Shown here: positions 26,434 to 35,689 of the stretch, piece by piece | Numbering within the stretch: the stretch's first letter is position 1 | How the letters are laid out: each line of letters opens with the position of its first letter | Assembly (NCBI GenBank): GCA_900315075.1 | Contig: OMXV01000013.1 | Location: 23,278-87,277 of the forward strand | Length of the DNA stretch: 64,000 bases | Source: an uncultured Prevotellaceae bacterium | GTDB taxonomy: Bacteria > Bacteroidota > Bacteroidia > Bacteroidales > Bacteroidaceae | Direction: 5' to 3' | The notes under the pieces: generated by a model | The model's database searches: none | What the model saw: the letters and a program-made list of their open reading frames with translations, nothing else | What the model was told of the DNA's origin: nothing | Made by a program: the position numbers and the translations under genes

Positions 26434-27445
26434 AGGCCACGGCGACAACTCCTACGAATATAGCGACATCCACAGCGACTTCTCGTCGAACATCTGTCCA
26501 GCCGCCAACCACGACGAATTGCTTAACTATCTGGCATCACGCCGTGGTATGCTCGACCACTACCCAGAGCCCGAGGCATGGTCGTTGGAGAAAATGATTG
26601 CCGAACGCCTCGATATTACCCCAGAGCAAGTCATCGTCACCAACGGTGCCACCGAGGCCATCTACCTCATAGCACAGTCGTTCGACATGGAACCAGTCAT
26701 TCCCACTCCCACCTTCAGCGAGTACGAGGATGCCTGCCAGATGTTTCCTTGTTCCACCCTATCTACGGAGCATTCCTCAGCAGAGAATAAAAGAAAAACC
26801 ATTCTCTGGCTTTGCAATCCCAATAATCCCACGGGTGCCGTCTATGACCAACTATTCATCGACAGGATGATGGCAGAACACGGACTGGTGGTCCTCGACC
26901 AGTCGTATGAGCACTACACCGACCAATTGGTGATGAATGCCCGCTGGGCAGGACGCACCCCCTACTCCCTCCAGATACACTCGTTTACAAAGACCTATTC
27001 CGTGCCGGGACTGCGTCTCGGCTATATCACCGGGCATCCTGACCTCACTGCCATCCTCCGTCGCCACCTCCACCCCTGGAGTGTGTCGTCTATTGCCATC
27101 GAGGCAGGCAAATACCTACTCCAACACGACGAATTTATCAGCAAACCCGATTTGCAGGAGGCACAACGACTGTATCATAAACTGTGCAAAATTCCCGGCA
27201 TCAGTCTTCACCCAACGAAGACCAACTTCATGCTTTGTAAAATCGAACATATTCACGCCGTTGCGCTGAAGGAATATCTCATCCAAGAACATCGGATGCT
27301 CATACGCGACGCCAGCAATTTCCGGGGACTCACCCCACACCATTTCCGCATCTCAGCCCAGACACCATCCGAGAATGACGCCTTAGTCAAGGCCATTGAC
27401 AAATACTGCCGAAATCTTTTTCATCAGAAACTATTAGAAACATAG
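26426..27445 (+). CDS. cobD: Threonine-phosphate decarboxylase CobD-like (PLP enzyme)
   Basis: A 339-aa fold-type I PLP enzyme of the histidinol-phosphate aminotransferase group. In this operon it is best read as L-threonine O-3-phosphate decarboxylase, which makes aminopropanol phosphate for the nucleotide loop of cobalamin. Motifs: VIVTNGATEAIYLIAQ (about 73), LCNPNNPTGAVYD (about 131), and SFTKTYSVPGLRLGYI with the PLP lysine (about 190). I start it at 26426 (MIKGHGDNSYEYSDI), 8 nt inside cobQ, because the upstream extension is out-of-frame cobQ sequence. A histidinol-phosphate aminotransferase is possible but less likely in context. Confidence 0.87.
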   Translation: MIKGHGDNSYEYSDIHSDFSSNICPAANHDELLNYLASRRGMLDHYPEPEAWSLEKMIAERLDITPEQVIVTNGATEAIYLIAQSFDMEPVIPTPTFSEYEDACQMFPCSTLSTEHSSAENKRKTILWLCNPNNPTGAVYDQLFIDRMMAEHGLVVLDQSYEHYTDQLVMNARWAGRTPYSLQIHSFTKTYSVPGLRLGYITGHPDLTAILRRHLHPWSVSSIAIEAGKYLLQHDEFISKPDLQEAQRLYHKLCKIPGISLHPTKTNFMLCKIEHIHAVALKEYLIQEHRMLIRDASNFRGLTPHHFRISAQTPSENDALVKAIDKYCRNLFHQKLLET

Positions 27446-27455
27446 CGAAAACATT

Positions 27456-28406
27456 ATGTGTGAACCACTGCTTCTGACCCTGCCACTACTTATCGGCTGG
27501 ATGCTCGACATACTGTTGGGCGACCCGCCCTACCTGCCACATCCCATTGTGGGTTTTGGCAAGATGATTTCCTTTGGTGAGCATCGACTAAACAAAGGTA
27601 ACCACCGTAAAATAAAAGGTGGCATCATGGCTGTCGTTTACATCCTGCTCGTCTTTGGGGTCACATGGCTTATACGACAGTTGCTCTATCAACACATACA
27701 ACCATTGGGTATTACCATCGATATCCTCATCGTCTTCTTCTGTCTCGCTGGTACGACTCTAATCCGTGAAGTACGCCAAGTGTTTGTCGCCCTTGACCAT
27801 TCACTCGAAGAAGGTCGGAAGCAAGTGGCACGTATCGTTGGTCGAGACACTTCGGCATTGTCAGCACAGGAAGTTCGCACTGCTGCCCTCGAAACCCTTG
27901 CCGAAAACCTCAGCGACGGAGTAATTGCCCCCCTCTTTTGGTTTGCCCTATTAGGTACCCCCGGCATGTTGGCCTACAAGATGGTCAACACCCTCGACTC
28001 GATGATAGGCTACCGCACACAGCGTTACAAAAATTTTGGCTGTTGGTCAGCCCACATTGACGATATCGCAAACTATATCCCCGCACGCCTGACAGCATTG
28101 CTCATGGTGTTTGTCACCGGTCACTGGCGGCTGATTGGATTTGTGTGGAGGAATGGTCGTCGCCATGCCAGTCCCAACAGTGGCTATCCAGAGGCAGCCC
28201 TTGCCGGAATTCTAAACTGCCGTTTCGGTGGTCCCCACTACTATTTTGGCGAACTTTTCGACAAACCCTATATCGGTGACAACGACCGGCAACTCGAAAC
28301 AGTCGATGCAAAAAAAGCCATCAATGTCAACCGCAAGACTGAGGTAGTCATGGTCGTATTCGTCTTATTCATTCAATTCTTTATAAACTTCCACCACTAT
28401 GGGTAA
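27456..28406 (+). CDS. cbiB: Adenosylcobinamide-phosphate synthase CbiB
   Basis: CbiB is the membrane enzyme that attaches the aminopropanol arm to adenosylcobyric acid. The 316-aa sequence has the family opening (LLIGWMLDILLGDPPYLPHP), the segment ENLSDGVIAPLFWFALLG (about 149-166) and several transmembrane helices, ending with a hydrophobic helix (VVMVVFVLFIQFFINFHH). It lies 10 nt after the cobD-like gene and overlaps the next gene by 8 nt. Confidence 0.95.
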   Translation: MCEPLLLTLPLLIGWMLDILLGDPPYLPHPIVGFGKMISFGEHRLNKGNHRKIKGGIMAVVYILLVFGVTWLIRQLLYQHIQPLGITIDILIVFFCLAGTTLIREVRQVFVALDHSLEEGRKQVARIVGRDTSALSAQEVRTAALETLAENLSDGVIAPLFWFALLGTPGMLAYKMVNTLDSMIGYRTQRYKNFGCWSAHIDDIANYIPARLTALLMVFVTGHWRLIGFVWRNGRRHASPNSGYPEAALAGILNCRFGGPHYYFGELFDKPYIGDNDRQLETVDAKKAINVNRKTEVVMVVFVLFIQFFINFHHYG

Positions 28407-29817
28407 AATCATCATCGCAGGCATTGGCCCTGGCAACCCTTCAGACATCACCCCCGCAGTACTCGAGGCGGTAAGCAAGGCGGATGTCATCATTGGCTAC
28501 AAATACTACTTCCAGTTCATCGCCCCCTATGTACGTGAGGATTGTCCTTGCATCGACACAGGCATGAAAAAGGAACGCGAACGTGCGGCAGAGGCCTTTG
28601 AGCAAGCCTGCCAAGGAAAGACTGTCGTGGTCATCTCGTCGGGCGATGCTGGCATCTACGGCATGGCCCCACTGATTTATGAGATGAACCAAGAACGTCG
28701 AAACAACGATAATCATACCGACAACATAGAAATTGAGACACTCCCAGGCATCTCTGCCTTTCAGAAAGCCGCCTCTCTATTGGGCGCACCTATCGGTCAC
28801 GACCTCTGCCTTATCTCGTTGAGCGACCTGATGACTCCATGGGAGGTAATTGAGAGACGCATCAAAGCAGCCATTGCCGGCGACTTTGTCACTGCCCTCT
28901 ATAATCCTAAATCGCATGGCCGTTATTGGCAACTCTACCGGTTGCAAGAACTCTTCCTACAACAACGTGCTGCTGACACCCCCGTGGGCTATGTACGTCA
29001 GGCAGGTCGTCCGGAACAGGAAGTAAAAGTGACCACCCTCGGTGCTTTCGACCCTGAGGATGTCGATATGTTTACCATTATTCTGATTGGCAACTCACAG
29101 TCATACCTGTCTGAAGGCAAGATTATCACTCCACGAGGTTACTACCGAGAAGAAATATCGGAAGATTACAAGATAGGGCAAAACATCATGATTGAGTCGT
29201 TTCGCACCATCGAAAGAGAACTGCACCGAAAAGACTGGCCATTAGGACATAAATGGGCATTGCTCCATGCCATCCACACCACTGCCGATTTTGATATGGA
29301 GAACATACTCTATACCGACGAGGGAGCCGTGGAGCAAATGTTTCAGAAAGTAGTTGACGGTCAATTGAAAGTCATCGTCACCGATGTGACGATGGTGACG
29401 AGTGGCATCCGCAAGAAAGCCCTCACACGTTTAGGTATTGAGGCAAAATGCTACCTCAGCGACCCCCGTGTGGCAGAGATGGCAGCAGCAAAAGGCATCA
29501 CCCGCACCCAGGCAGGCATCCGATTAGCCGTAGAAGACCACCCCGACGCTCTGTTTGCCTTCGGCAATGCCCCCACAGCACTGATGGAACTCTGCGAACT
29601 CATCCGTAAGGACAAGGCACACCCCTCAGGCATCATTGCCGCTCCTGTGGGCTTTGTACATGTGAGGGAGTCCAAACACATGGTAAAACCCTTCAAAAAC
29701 ATCCCAAAAATTATCGTTGAAGGGCGTAAGGGAGGTAGCAACCTTGCCGCCACCCTCTGCAATGCAATCCTCACATTCGACGACGCAGCCCAACTAAAAC
29801 CTGGAAGAGACCTATGA
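28399..29817 (+). CDS. CobJ/CbiH - CbiC fusion: C17-methyltransferase and precorrin-8X methylmutase
   Basis: A 472-aa two-domain enzyme of corrin ring synthesis. Residues 1-245 are a SAM-dependent tetrapyrrole methyltransferase (GKIIIAGIGPGNPSDITPAV, ISSGDAGIYGMAPLIYEM, ALYNPKSHGRYW), matching precorrin-3B C17-methyltransferase (CobJ/CbiH), the ring-contraction step. Residues 260-472 are precorrin-8X methylmutase CbiC/CobH (SFRTIERELHRKDWPLGHKW, then ALFAFGNAPTALMELCE and APVGFVHVRESK). The two steps are not adjacent in the pathway. It ends with an ATGA overlap with cbiET. Confidence 0.93.
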   Translation: MGKIIIAGIGPGNPSDITPAVLEAVSKADVIIGYKYYFQFIAPYVREDCPCIDTGMKKERERAAEAFEQACQGKTVVVISSGDAGIYGMAPLIYEMNQERRNNDNHTDNIEIETLPGISAFQKAASLLGAPIGHDLCLISLSDLMTPWEVIERRIKAAIAGDFVTALYNPKSHGRYWQLYRLQELFLQQRAADTPVGYVRQAGRPEQEVKVTTLGAFDPEDVDMFTIILIGNSQSYLSEGKIITPRGYYREEISEDYKIGQNIMIESFRTIERELHRKDWPLGHKWALLHAIHTTADFDMENILYTDEGAVEQMFQKVVDGQLKVIVTDVTMVTSGIRKKALTRLGIEAKCYLSDPRVAEMAAAKGITRTQAGIRLAVEDHPDALFAFGNAPTALMELCELIRKDKAHPSGIIAAPVGFVHVRESKHMVKPFKNIPKIIVEGRKGGSNLAATLCNAILTFDDAAQLKPGRDL

Positions 29818-31028
29818 AATACGTTGTCATCGGCATAGCCGACCACCCCAATCCGTTTTTTCCGCCAGAGGTCATGGAGATTATCCACCGAGGGAAAGTA
29901 TTCTCCGGTGGTAAACGGCATCATGAGATTGTATCTGCGTTGCTCCCTGCTGATACCGTGTGGATAGATATCACCACACCCATCGATGCCGTGTTTGAGC
30001 AATATGACAGCCTTGCCACAGGTCAGAACCTTGACCAACTGATAGTCTTTGCAAGCGGTGACCCACTATTCTATGGTTTTGCCAACACCATCCGGCGGAA
30101 AATGCCAATGGCAGAAATTGAACTTTATCCCACATTCAATTCCCTACAGACGCTTGCCCATCGGTTGGTACTACCCTACCACGATATGCAGATTGTCTCG
30201 CTGACCGGACGCCCCTGGCATGAGTTTGACAGGACACTTATTGAGAAGACCGCCAAAATCGGCGTACTCACCGACCGTGAGCACTCCCCATCTGCCATCG
30301 CCCGACGTATGCTCGACTATGGTTATTCCGACTATCAGATGCACGTGGGTGAACATCTGGGAAATCCTGTTGATGAGAAAGTCGTCACACTGACATTGGA
30401 CGATGCCGCCCAAAGACTTTTCGACTATCCTAATTGCGTGATACTTACCACAGAGTCGCCCCAACCTCGCCTTTTCGGCATACCCGAAAGCGAATTTGCA
30501 TTGCTTGACGGTCGTGAGAAAATGATTACCAAGATGCCTATACGTCTGTTGACACTGCAAGCAATGGACCTCCCCCAAAAACATGTGTTTTGGGATATCG
30601 GCTTCTGCACTGGCAGTGTATCTATTGAAGCACGTCTTCAGTTTCCACATCTACACGTAGTGGCCTTTGAAATTCGTCCAGAATGTGAGGCTATCATCCA
30701 GGAAAACTGTCGTCGTTTTGGTGTACCAGGCATCGACATCCATATTGGTGATTTTCTTGAAGCAGATTTGACCAGCCTACCCCATCCAGACGCCGTATTC
30801 ATAGGAGGTCATGGCGGCAAATTGAAGGAAATCATGGCAAAGGTGAAGAGTGTGCTGGCTGATGACGGTTGTATCGTGATGAACAGCGTCTCCTCACCCG
30901 CCGTACATACCGACAGTCGGCAGTTATTCGCCGAGGCTTGTCAAGCGTTAGGCCTGCATCAGGCACCATCCCTGCATATCATATTAAATCAACATAACCC
31001 CATTGAGATACTGAAATGCCAAAAATAG
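29814..31028 (+). CDS. cobL: CbiE-CbiT fusion (CobL-type): precorrin-6Y C5,15-methyltransferase, decarboxylating
   Basis: A 404-aa bifunctional enzyme. The N-terminal domain (1-200) is the CbiE tetrapyrrole methyltransferase (LIVFASGDPLFYGFANTI, then VSLTGRPWHEFDR), which methylates C5. The C-terminal domain (about 225-404) is the CbiT class-I methyltransferase and decarboxylase, with motif I as HVFWDIGFCTGSVSIEARL and then VFIGGHGGKLKEIM. The usual DIGAGTG motif reads DIGFCTG here. Fusion of these two is common. The next gene starts 13 nt before its stop. Confidence 0.94.
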   Translation: MKYVVIGIADHPNPFFPPEVMEIIHRGKVFSGGKRHHEIVSALLPADTVWIDITTPIDAVFEQYDSLATGQNLDQLIVFASGDPLFYGFANTIRRKMPMAEIELYPTFNSLQTLAHRLVLPYHDMQIVSLTGRPWHEFDRTLIEKTAKIGVLTDREHSPSAIARRMLDYGYSDYQMHVGEHLGNPVDEKVVTLTLDDAAQRLFDYPNCVILTTESPQPRLFGIPESEFALLDGREKMITKMPIRLLTLQAMDLPQKHVFWDIGFCTGSVSIEARLQFPHLHVVAFEIRPECEAIIQENCRRFGVPGIDIHIGDFLEADLTSLPHPDAVFIGGHGGKLKEIMAKVKSVLADDGCIVMNSVSSPAVHTDSRQLFAEACQALGLHQAPSLHIILNQHNPIEILKCQK

Positions 31029-32794
31029 CAATTATCCAAATCAGTGAAGCTAGCGAAAGAATTGTCTTGACGCTCCAACGTGCTCTCCATGCACAAATTA
31101 TTCCCCGCACTGAAGTAGGCGAACAATGGAACGACTACGATGCCTTCGTCTTCATCGGTGCGATGGGCATCTGTGTACGCACCATTAGTCCCTATGTCAA
31201 AGATAAACATACCGACCCTGCTGTGGTTTGCGTAGATAGCATAGGACTGCATGTCATCTCAGTGCTTTCAGGACATATCGGTGGAGCCAACATCCTGACC
31301 GAAGTTATCGCTGCAACCCTCGGTTCCACCCCCGTTATCACTACACAAAGCGACCTGGCACAACTGTGGGCACTCGACACTTTCGAACTGCGTTTCGACT
31401 GGGTTATAGTCAGCGATGACGATATGAACAAGTGCATCTATGCATTTGTGAACGAAGAACCTACCGCTCTATTGTTGGAGGTGCGTGACGAAGGAACAGA
31501 ATATTTAGAGAAGACGTTGCCTCCACATGTGACCATTATCGACGACATCAACGAGGCTGACCCTGAAAAATATGTATTGCTAATCATGGTCACGCCCTAT
31601 ATTCATCATGCCCCAAAGGATATGCTTGAACTGCATTTTTCACCTATGGTAGGTACTGTGGGGTTTGGTCTTGCTCATCATCCAGAAGACTATGAACAGA
31701 TTTACGAACAGATAGACAAAGCCTTTGCCGAAAAAGGCATCCTGCCCTGCGCCCACCGTTACTGTACTATCGACGTGAAGGCCGATGAACCTTTTGTGCA
31801 ACTGTTGGCTGAGGATTACGACAAGGAAGTCACCTTCTACACGGCTGAGGAACTGGCCGCTGTGGAGGTTCCCACCCCCAGCGATGTGGTGGCCAAGCAT
31901 GTCGGCACAGCCAGTGTGTGCGAGGCTGCCGCTATCCTTGGCAGTAACCACGGTGAATTGGTTATCCCAAAGGTGAAAGGAAAGAATTTCACTGCTGCCC
32001 TCGCCATCGACAAGAAATACCTCCGCACAAAGAATGGGCATATCGAGATTGTCGGTGCAGGTCCTGGTCACCCCGACTTGATTTCCGTTCGTGGCAGAAA
32101 ACTGCTGGAACATGCCGATCTCATCCTCTATGCTGGTTCGTTGGTACCTCGTGAACTTACCTTGTGCGCCAAAATAGGAGCCGTAGTGCGTAGCAGTGCC
32201 GATATGAACCTTGAGGAACAGTGTGCCTTGATGAAAGAGCATTACGACCGTGGACATCTCATCGTGCGCCTGCATACAGGTGACCCCTGCATCTTCGGTG
32301 CCATCCAAGAACAGATGGCTTACTTCGACCGTGAAGGCATGTCATATCATATCACACCAGGCATCTCGTCTTTTCTCGCTGCTGCTGCCGAATTGAGGAG
32401 CCAGTTCACGATTCCTGGTCGTACACAAACCATCATCCTCACCCGTGGCGAAGGACGCACACCAATGCCCCCAAAAGAGCAGCTCCATTTGTTGGCACGC
32501 AGCCAAAGCACGATGTGTATCTTTTTAAGTGCTGCAATTGTTGATGATGTTCAGCGTGAATTACTGCAAGAATACCCAGAAGATACTCCCGTGGCAGCTT
32601 GCTATCATCTCACCTGGCCCGACCAACGTATCTATCGCGGTGTATTGAAAGACTTGGCTAAGATTGTCCACGACAACCATCTCACCCTTACAACCATGAT
32701 TGTTGTGGGCGAGGCCATCGACAACAGAAACGGCCTCTCGGAACTCTACAACAAATACTTCACCCATATGTATAGGGAGGGGATAGAAAATTGA
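31016..32794 (+). CDS. CbiG - CobM/CbiF fusion: cobalt-precorrin-5A hydrolase and precorrin-4 C11-methyltransferase
   Basis: A 592-aa fusion. Residues 1-335 correspond to CbiG (FIGAMGICVRTISPYVKDKH, then VISVLSGHIGGANILTE), which opens the delta-lactone of cobalt-precorrin-5A and marks the anaerobic (early-cobalt) route. Residues 342-592 are the C11-methyltransferase CobM/CbiF (IEIVGAGPGHPDLISVRG, RLHTGDPCIFGAIQEQM, then YHITPGISSFLAAAAEL). The two catalyse consecutive steps. It overlaps cbiET by 13 nt and is followed by a short heptamer remnant. Confidence 0.94.
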   Translation: MPKIAIIQISEASERIVLTLQRALHAQIIPRTEVGEQWNDYDAFVFIGAMGICVRTISPYVKDKHTDPAVVCVDSIGLHVISVLSGHIGGANILTEVIAATLGSTPVITTQSDLAQLWALDTFELRFDWVIVSDDDMNKCIYAFVNEEPTALLLEVRDEGTEYLEKTLPPHVTIIDDINEADPEKYVLLIMVTPYIHHAPKDMLELHFSPMVGTVGFGLAHHPEDYEQIYEQIDKAFAEKGILPCAHRYCTIDVKADEPFVQLLAEDYDKEVTFYTAEELAAVEVPTPSDVVAKHVGTASVCEAAAILGSNHGELVIPKVKGKNFTAALAIDKKYLRTKNGHIEIVGAGPGHPDLISVRGRKLLEHADLILYAGSLVPRELTLCAKIGAVVRSSADMNLEEQCALMKEHYDRGHLIVRLHTGDPCIFGAIQEQMAYFDREGMSYHITPGISSFLAAAAELRSQFTIPGRTQTIILTRGEGRTPMPPKEQLHLLARSQSTMCIFLSAAIVDDVQRELLQEYPEDTPVAACYHLTWPDQRIYRGVLKDLAKIVHDNHLTLTTMIVVGEAIDNRNGLSELYNKYFTHMYREGIEN

Positions 32795-32822
32795 AGATTG
32801 AAGATTGAAAAATCTAATCAAT
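32790..32822. repeat. GATTGAA heptamer remnant between cobalamin genes
   Basis: Three GAAGATTGAA-type units start at the stop of the cbiG-cobM gene and fill most of the 46-nt gap to the next start, in an operon whose other junctions mostly overlap. Same family as 2948-3003. Confidence 0.65.
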
Positions 32823-32840
32823 AACTAACAAATAAGAACG

Positions 32841-34568
32841 ATGCTATTAGTATTTGGTGGCACAACAGAGGGGCGTAAGGCTGTGGAGGTACTTGAAGAG
32901 GGTACTGGAGCCTACTATTATTCGACGAAGACTGGCGAGCAAGATGTTGTATTGCACCATGGTCAGCGTATCGATGGCGCCATGGATACTGAAGCTATGC
33001 TGAATTTCTGCCATGTGCACGACATCCGTCTCATCGTCGATGCCGCCCATCCCTTTGCCCAAGTACTCCATCAGACGATAGCATGTGTGGCCGAAAAGTT
33101 GCAGATTCCTGTCATTCGTTACGAACGTATTTACCCCCCAAGAACCAACGATATTTTATGGATTGACAACTATCAACAAATCCCTCGCAACATTCATACA
33201 CTGCTTGCCACCACTGGGGTACAATCCATAGCACGACTGAAACCCTTCGAGGATGAAGGTATGCGCATTATCTACCGCATCCTACCGAGAGAGACTTCCA
33301 TCCATCTGGCCCATCAACAAGGTGCCACAGATGACCAACTGTGCTTTTACGAAGACGGACAGAAAATTGACATTGAGGCCGATGCTATTCTATTAAAGGA
33401 AAGTGGGGTTTCGGGTGGTTTTATAGAAAAAGTCGATGCTGCCAGGAAAAGAGGCATGAGAATTATTGTCTTGAAACGCCCTGCCATGCCAACGAGTTTT
33501 TTGACAGTTAATGGTCCGCATGGTTTACGCAGAGAAATTGAGCATTTGGTTCCTGAATTCTATCCCCTGCACAGTGGTCTGACCACTGGCACCTGTGCCA
33601 CAGCTGCCGCAGTTGCTGCTGCCATTCGTCTCACAAAGGGCGACACACCTGATAAGGTTCCTGTGATTTTGCCCAATGGAGAAACCATCCACGTCGCAGT
33701 GGCTTATGGCGATGGCTACGCCTCGGTCTTCAAGGAAGCCGGCGACGACCCTGATGTGACCAATGGATTGGAAATAAGAGTCTGTGTTGATAAAGCCCGG
33801 CAATTTGAATTTCTCGGAGGAGAGGGTGTCGGTATCATCACACTGCCAGGTTTCGACTACCCGCCAGGTTCTCCTGCCATCAACAAAGCGCCTAGAGAGA
33901 TGATTCGCCAAAATATAGAACCATTTGGAACAGCCTTCAAAGTGACGATTTCCGTACCAAGAGGTGCCGAAATCGCCCTTCGCACTTTCAATCCCCGTTT
34001 AGGCATTGAGGGAGGTATCAGCATCATCGGTGTATCGGGCATTGTCAAGCCATTCTCTGAAGAAGCCTTTATCGACAGTATCCGCAAGTGCATGACCATC
34101 GCCAAGGCTGCCGACACCGACTGTGTGGTCATCAACAGCGGCGGAAAGAGTGAGCGATTTGTCCGTTCTCTCTACCCCAATCTCCCCCGCCAGGCATTCG
34201 TGGAATATGGCAACTATATCGGTGAAACATTACGCATTGCCTCAGAACTTAAAATACCTCACATCGTGCTCGGTGTAATGCTCGGCAAGGCAGTGAAATT
34301 GGCTGCCGGCCATTTAGACACACACAGTCGGCGTGCCACAATGGACAAAGACTTCATCCGCGAGATGCTCCATGAAATTCATTGCGACATCAATATCGAC
34401 AACCTTACCTTGGCAAGAGAACTATGGGAAAAAATACCCGCAACACAACTCAATGCTTTCGCCAAAAATATCATCACACATTGCGAGACCCATTGTCGTC
34501 CCTTACTCCCGCAAGGCACCCTCACCATCCTGTTGATAGATGATGAGGGGACAATATATGAAAAATAA
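32841..34568 (+). CDS. CobK/CbiJ - CbiD fusion: precorrin-6A reductase and cobalt-precorrin-5B C1-methyltransferase
   Basis: A 575-aa fusion. Residues 1-235 are the NADPH-dependent precorrin-6A reductase (MLLVFGGTTEGRKAVEVLEE, then LIVDAAHPFAQVLHQTI). Residues 245-575 are CbiD (SGLTTGTCATAAAVAAAIRL, then LGIEGGISIIGVSGIVKPFS), the anaerobic-route C1-methyltransferase. The two act consecutively. It is the last gene of the biosynthetic run; the BtuC-like gene ends 30 nt away on the opposite strand. CbiL (C20-methyltransferase), CobU, CobS, CobT and CobC are not in this window. Confidence 0.94.
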   Translation: MLLVFGGTTEGRKAVEVLEEGTGAYYYSTKTGEQDVVLHHGQRIDGAMDTEAMLNFCHVHDIRLIVDAAHPFAQVLHQTIACVAEKLQIPVIRYERIYPPRTNDILWIDNYQQIPRNIHTLLATTGVQSIARLKPFEDEGMRIIYRILPRETSIHLAHQQGATDDQLCFYEDGQKIDIEADAILLKESGVSGGFIEKVDAARKRGMRIIVLKRPAMPTSFLTVNGPHGLRREIEHLVPEFYPLHSGLTTGTCATAAAVAAAIRLTKGDTPDKVPVILPNGETIHVAVAYGDGYASVFKEAGDDPDVTNGLEIRVCVDKARQFEFLGGEGVGIITLPGFDYPPGSPAINKAPREMIRQNIEPFGTAFKVTISVPRGAEIALRTFNPRLGIEGGISIIGVSGIVKPFSEEAFIDSIRKCMTIAKAADTDCVVINSGGKSERFVRSLYPNLPRQAFVEYGNYIGETLRIASELKIPHIVLGVMLGKAVKLAAGHLDTHSRRATMDKDFIREMLHEIHCDINIDNLTLARELWEKIPATQLNAFAKNIITHCETHCRPLLPQGTLTILLIDDEGTIYEK

Positions 34569-34597
34569 ATCGTGTAGACGTTAAGGCAACAAACAGT

Positions 34598-35629
34598 CTA
34601 TTCCTCCACTTCCTCCTTGCGGCGCCCAAAGAGGACAAGGGCGATGATGGGAGCACCGACAAGAGCGGTAACACTGTTTACGGGAAGAGCGCCCTCGAAT
34701 CCAGGCATTCGCGCGATGAGGTTGCAGACCAGTGCGAGTGCCGCGCCACAAAGCATCGTGGCGGGCATGAGAATGCGGTGGTCGGATGTACGGAAGATGG
34801 CACGTGTGAGATGTGGTACAGCCAAGCCGATAAACATGATGGGACCACAATAGGCTGTGACAATGGCCACAAGGATACCCGACGATATGATGACCAGTCG
34901 CCTTGCCCTACGGATATTTAGGCCCAAATTTGATGCATAGCGGTCACCCAACAATAGTAGATTCATCGACTTCGCCAACAAACAACTCAGTGGTAGGAGT
35001 ATCGCTATAATCACCACAAATAGAATCATCTGATTGCCAGAAACCCGGGAAAAAGAACCTAATCCCCACACCACAAAAGCCTTCACATCCTCTTCGGGAG
35101 AGAGAAACTTCAGCACCCCGATAATCGCATTGGCCAAATAGCCTATCATCACACCGATTATCAACAAAGTGACGTTTCCCTTGACTTTTTGCGAAATCCA
35201 CACAATAAGCATCAAGACCGCCAGCGCACCTACTATGGCAGCAATTGACATGGCCGCATCGCCAAGATAGCCTAAACGCGAGAGAGCCACGCCTCCCAAT
35301 CGTCCTGAAAGCAAAACAACAAAAGCCACCCCCAGGGCAGAACCATTGGAAATGCCCAAAACAGAAGGACCCGCCAAAGGATTGCGGAAAACAGTCTGCA
35401 TCTGCAAACCACTGACAGCCAGTCCTGCTCCAGCAGCAATAGCGGTCAAGGTTTGCGGCAGACGAACTTGCAGGATGATGTTTGACCAAATCTCATTCGA
35501 ATCCATCCCGACAAGTATTCCGCAGATATCCCTGACGGGGATGTGTACGGAGCCAATGAAAAGATTGGCAATCATCAAAATAATGATTGTTGTCAGAAGG
35601 GTCAATATCAGGAGCAGAGGCTTTCGCAT
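34598..35629 (-). CDS. btuC: FecCD/BtuC-type ABC transporter permease
   Basis: A 343-aa permease of the vitamin B12 / iron-siderophore ABC type, which moves substrate from the periplasmic binding protein into the cytoplasm. Typical features are repeated transmembrane helices and the FecCD segments LPQTLTAIAAGAGLAVSGLQ, VFRNPLAGPSVLGISNGSAL and YCGPIMFIGLAVPHLTRAIF. I start it at 35629 (MRKPLLLILTLLTT) so that the protein begins with a membrane helix. It is the last gene of the riboswitch-led minus-strand operon. No BtuD-type ATPase gene follows. Vitamin B12 or a relative is the likely cargo, by context. Confidence 0.88.
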   Translation of the reverse strand: MRKPLLLILTLLTTIIILMIANLFIGSVHIPVRDICGILVGMDSNEIWSNIILQVRLPQTLTAIAAGAGLAVSGLQMQTVFRNPLAGPSVLGISNGSALGVAFVVLLSGRLGGVALSRLGYLGDAAMSIAAIVGALAVLMLIVWISQKVKGNVTLLIIGVMIGYLANAIIGVLKFLSPEEDVKAFVVWGLGSFSRVSGNQMILFVVIIAILLPLSCLLAKSMNLLLLGDRYASNLGLNIRRARRLVIISSGILVAIVTAYCGPIMFIGLAVPHLTRAIFRTSDHRILMPATMLCGAALALVCNLIARMPGFEGALPVNSVTALVGAPIIALVLFGRRKEEVEE

Positions 35630-35689
35630 TGTTAATATTCGAGTATTTGAGGGGCGACGGCACAACCATCGCATACGGAAAAGAGGGAT

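Noticed and set aside
31640-32308. 222-aa open frame antisense to cbiG-cobM
   Set aside because: A shadow of a strongly conserved coding gene. No family resemblance, promoter or start context.
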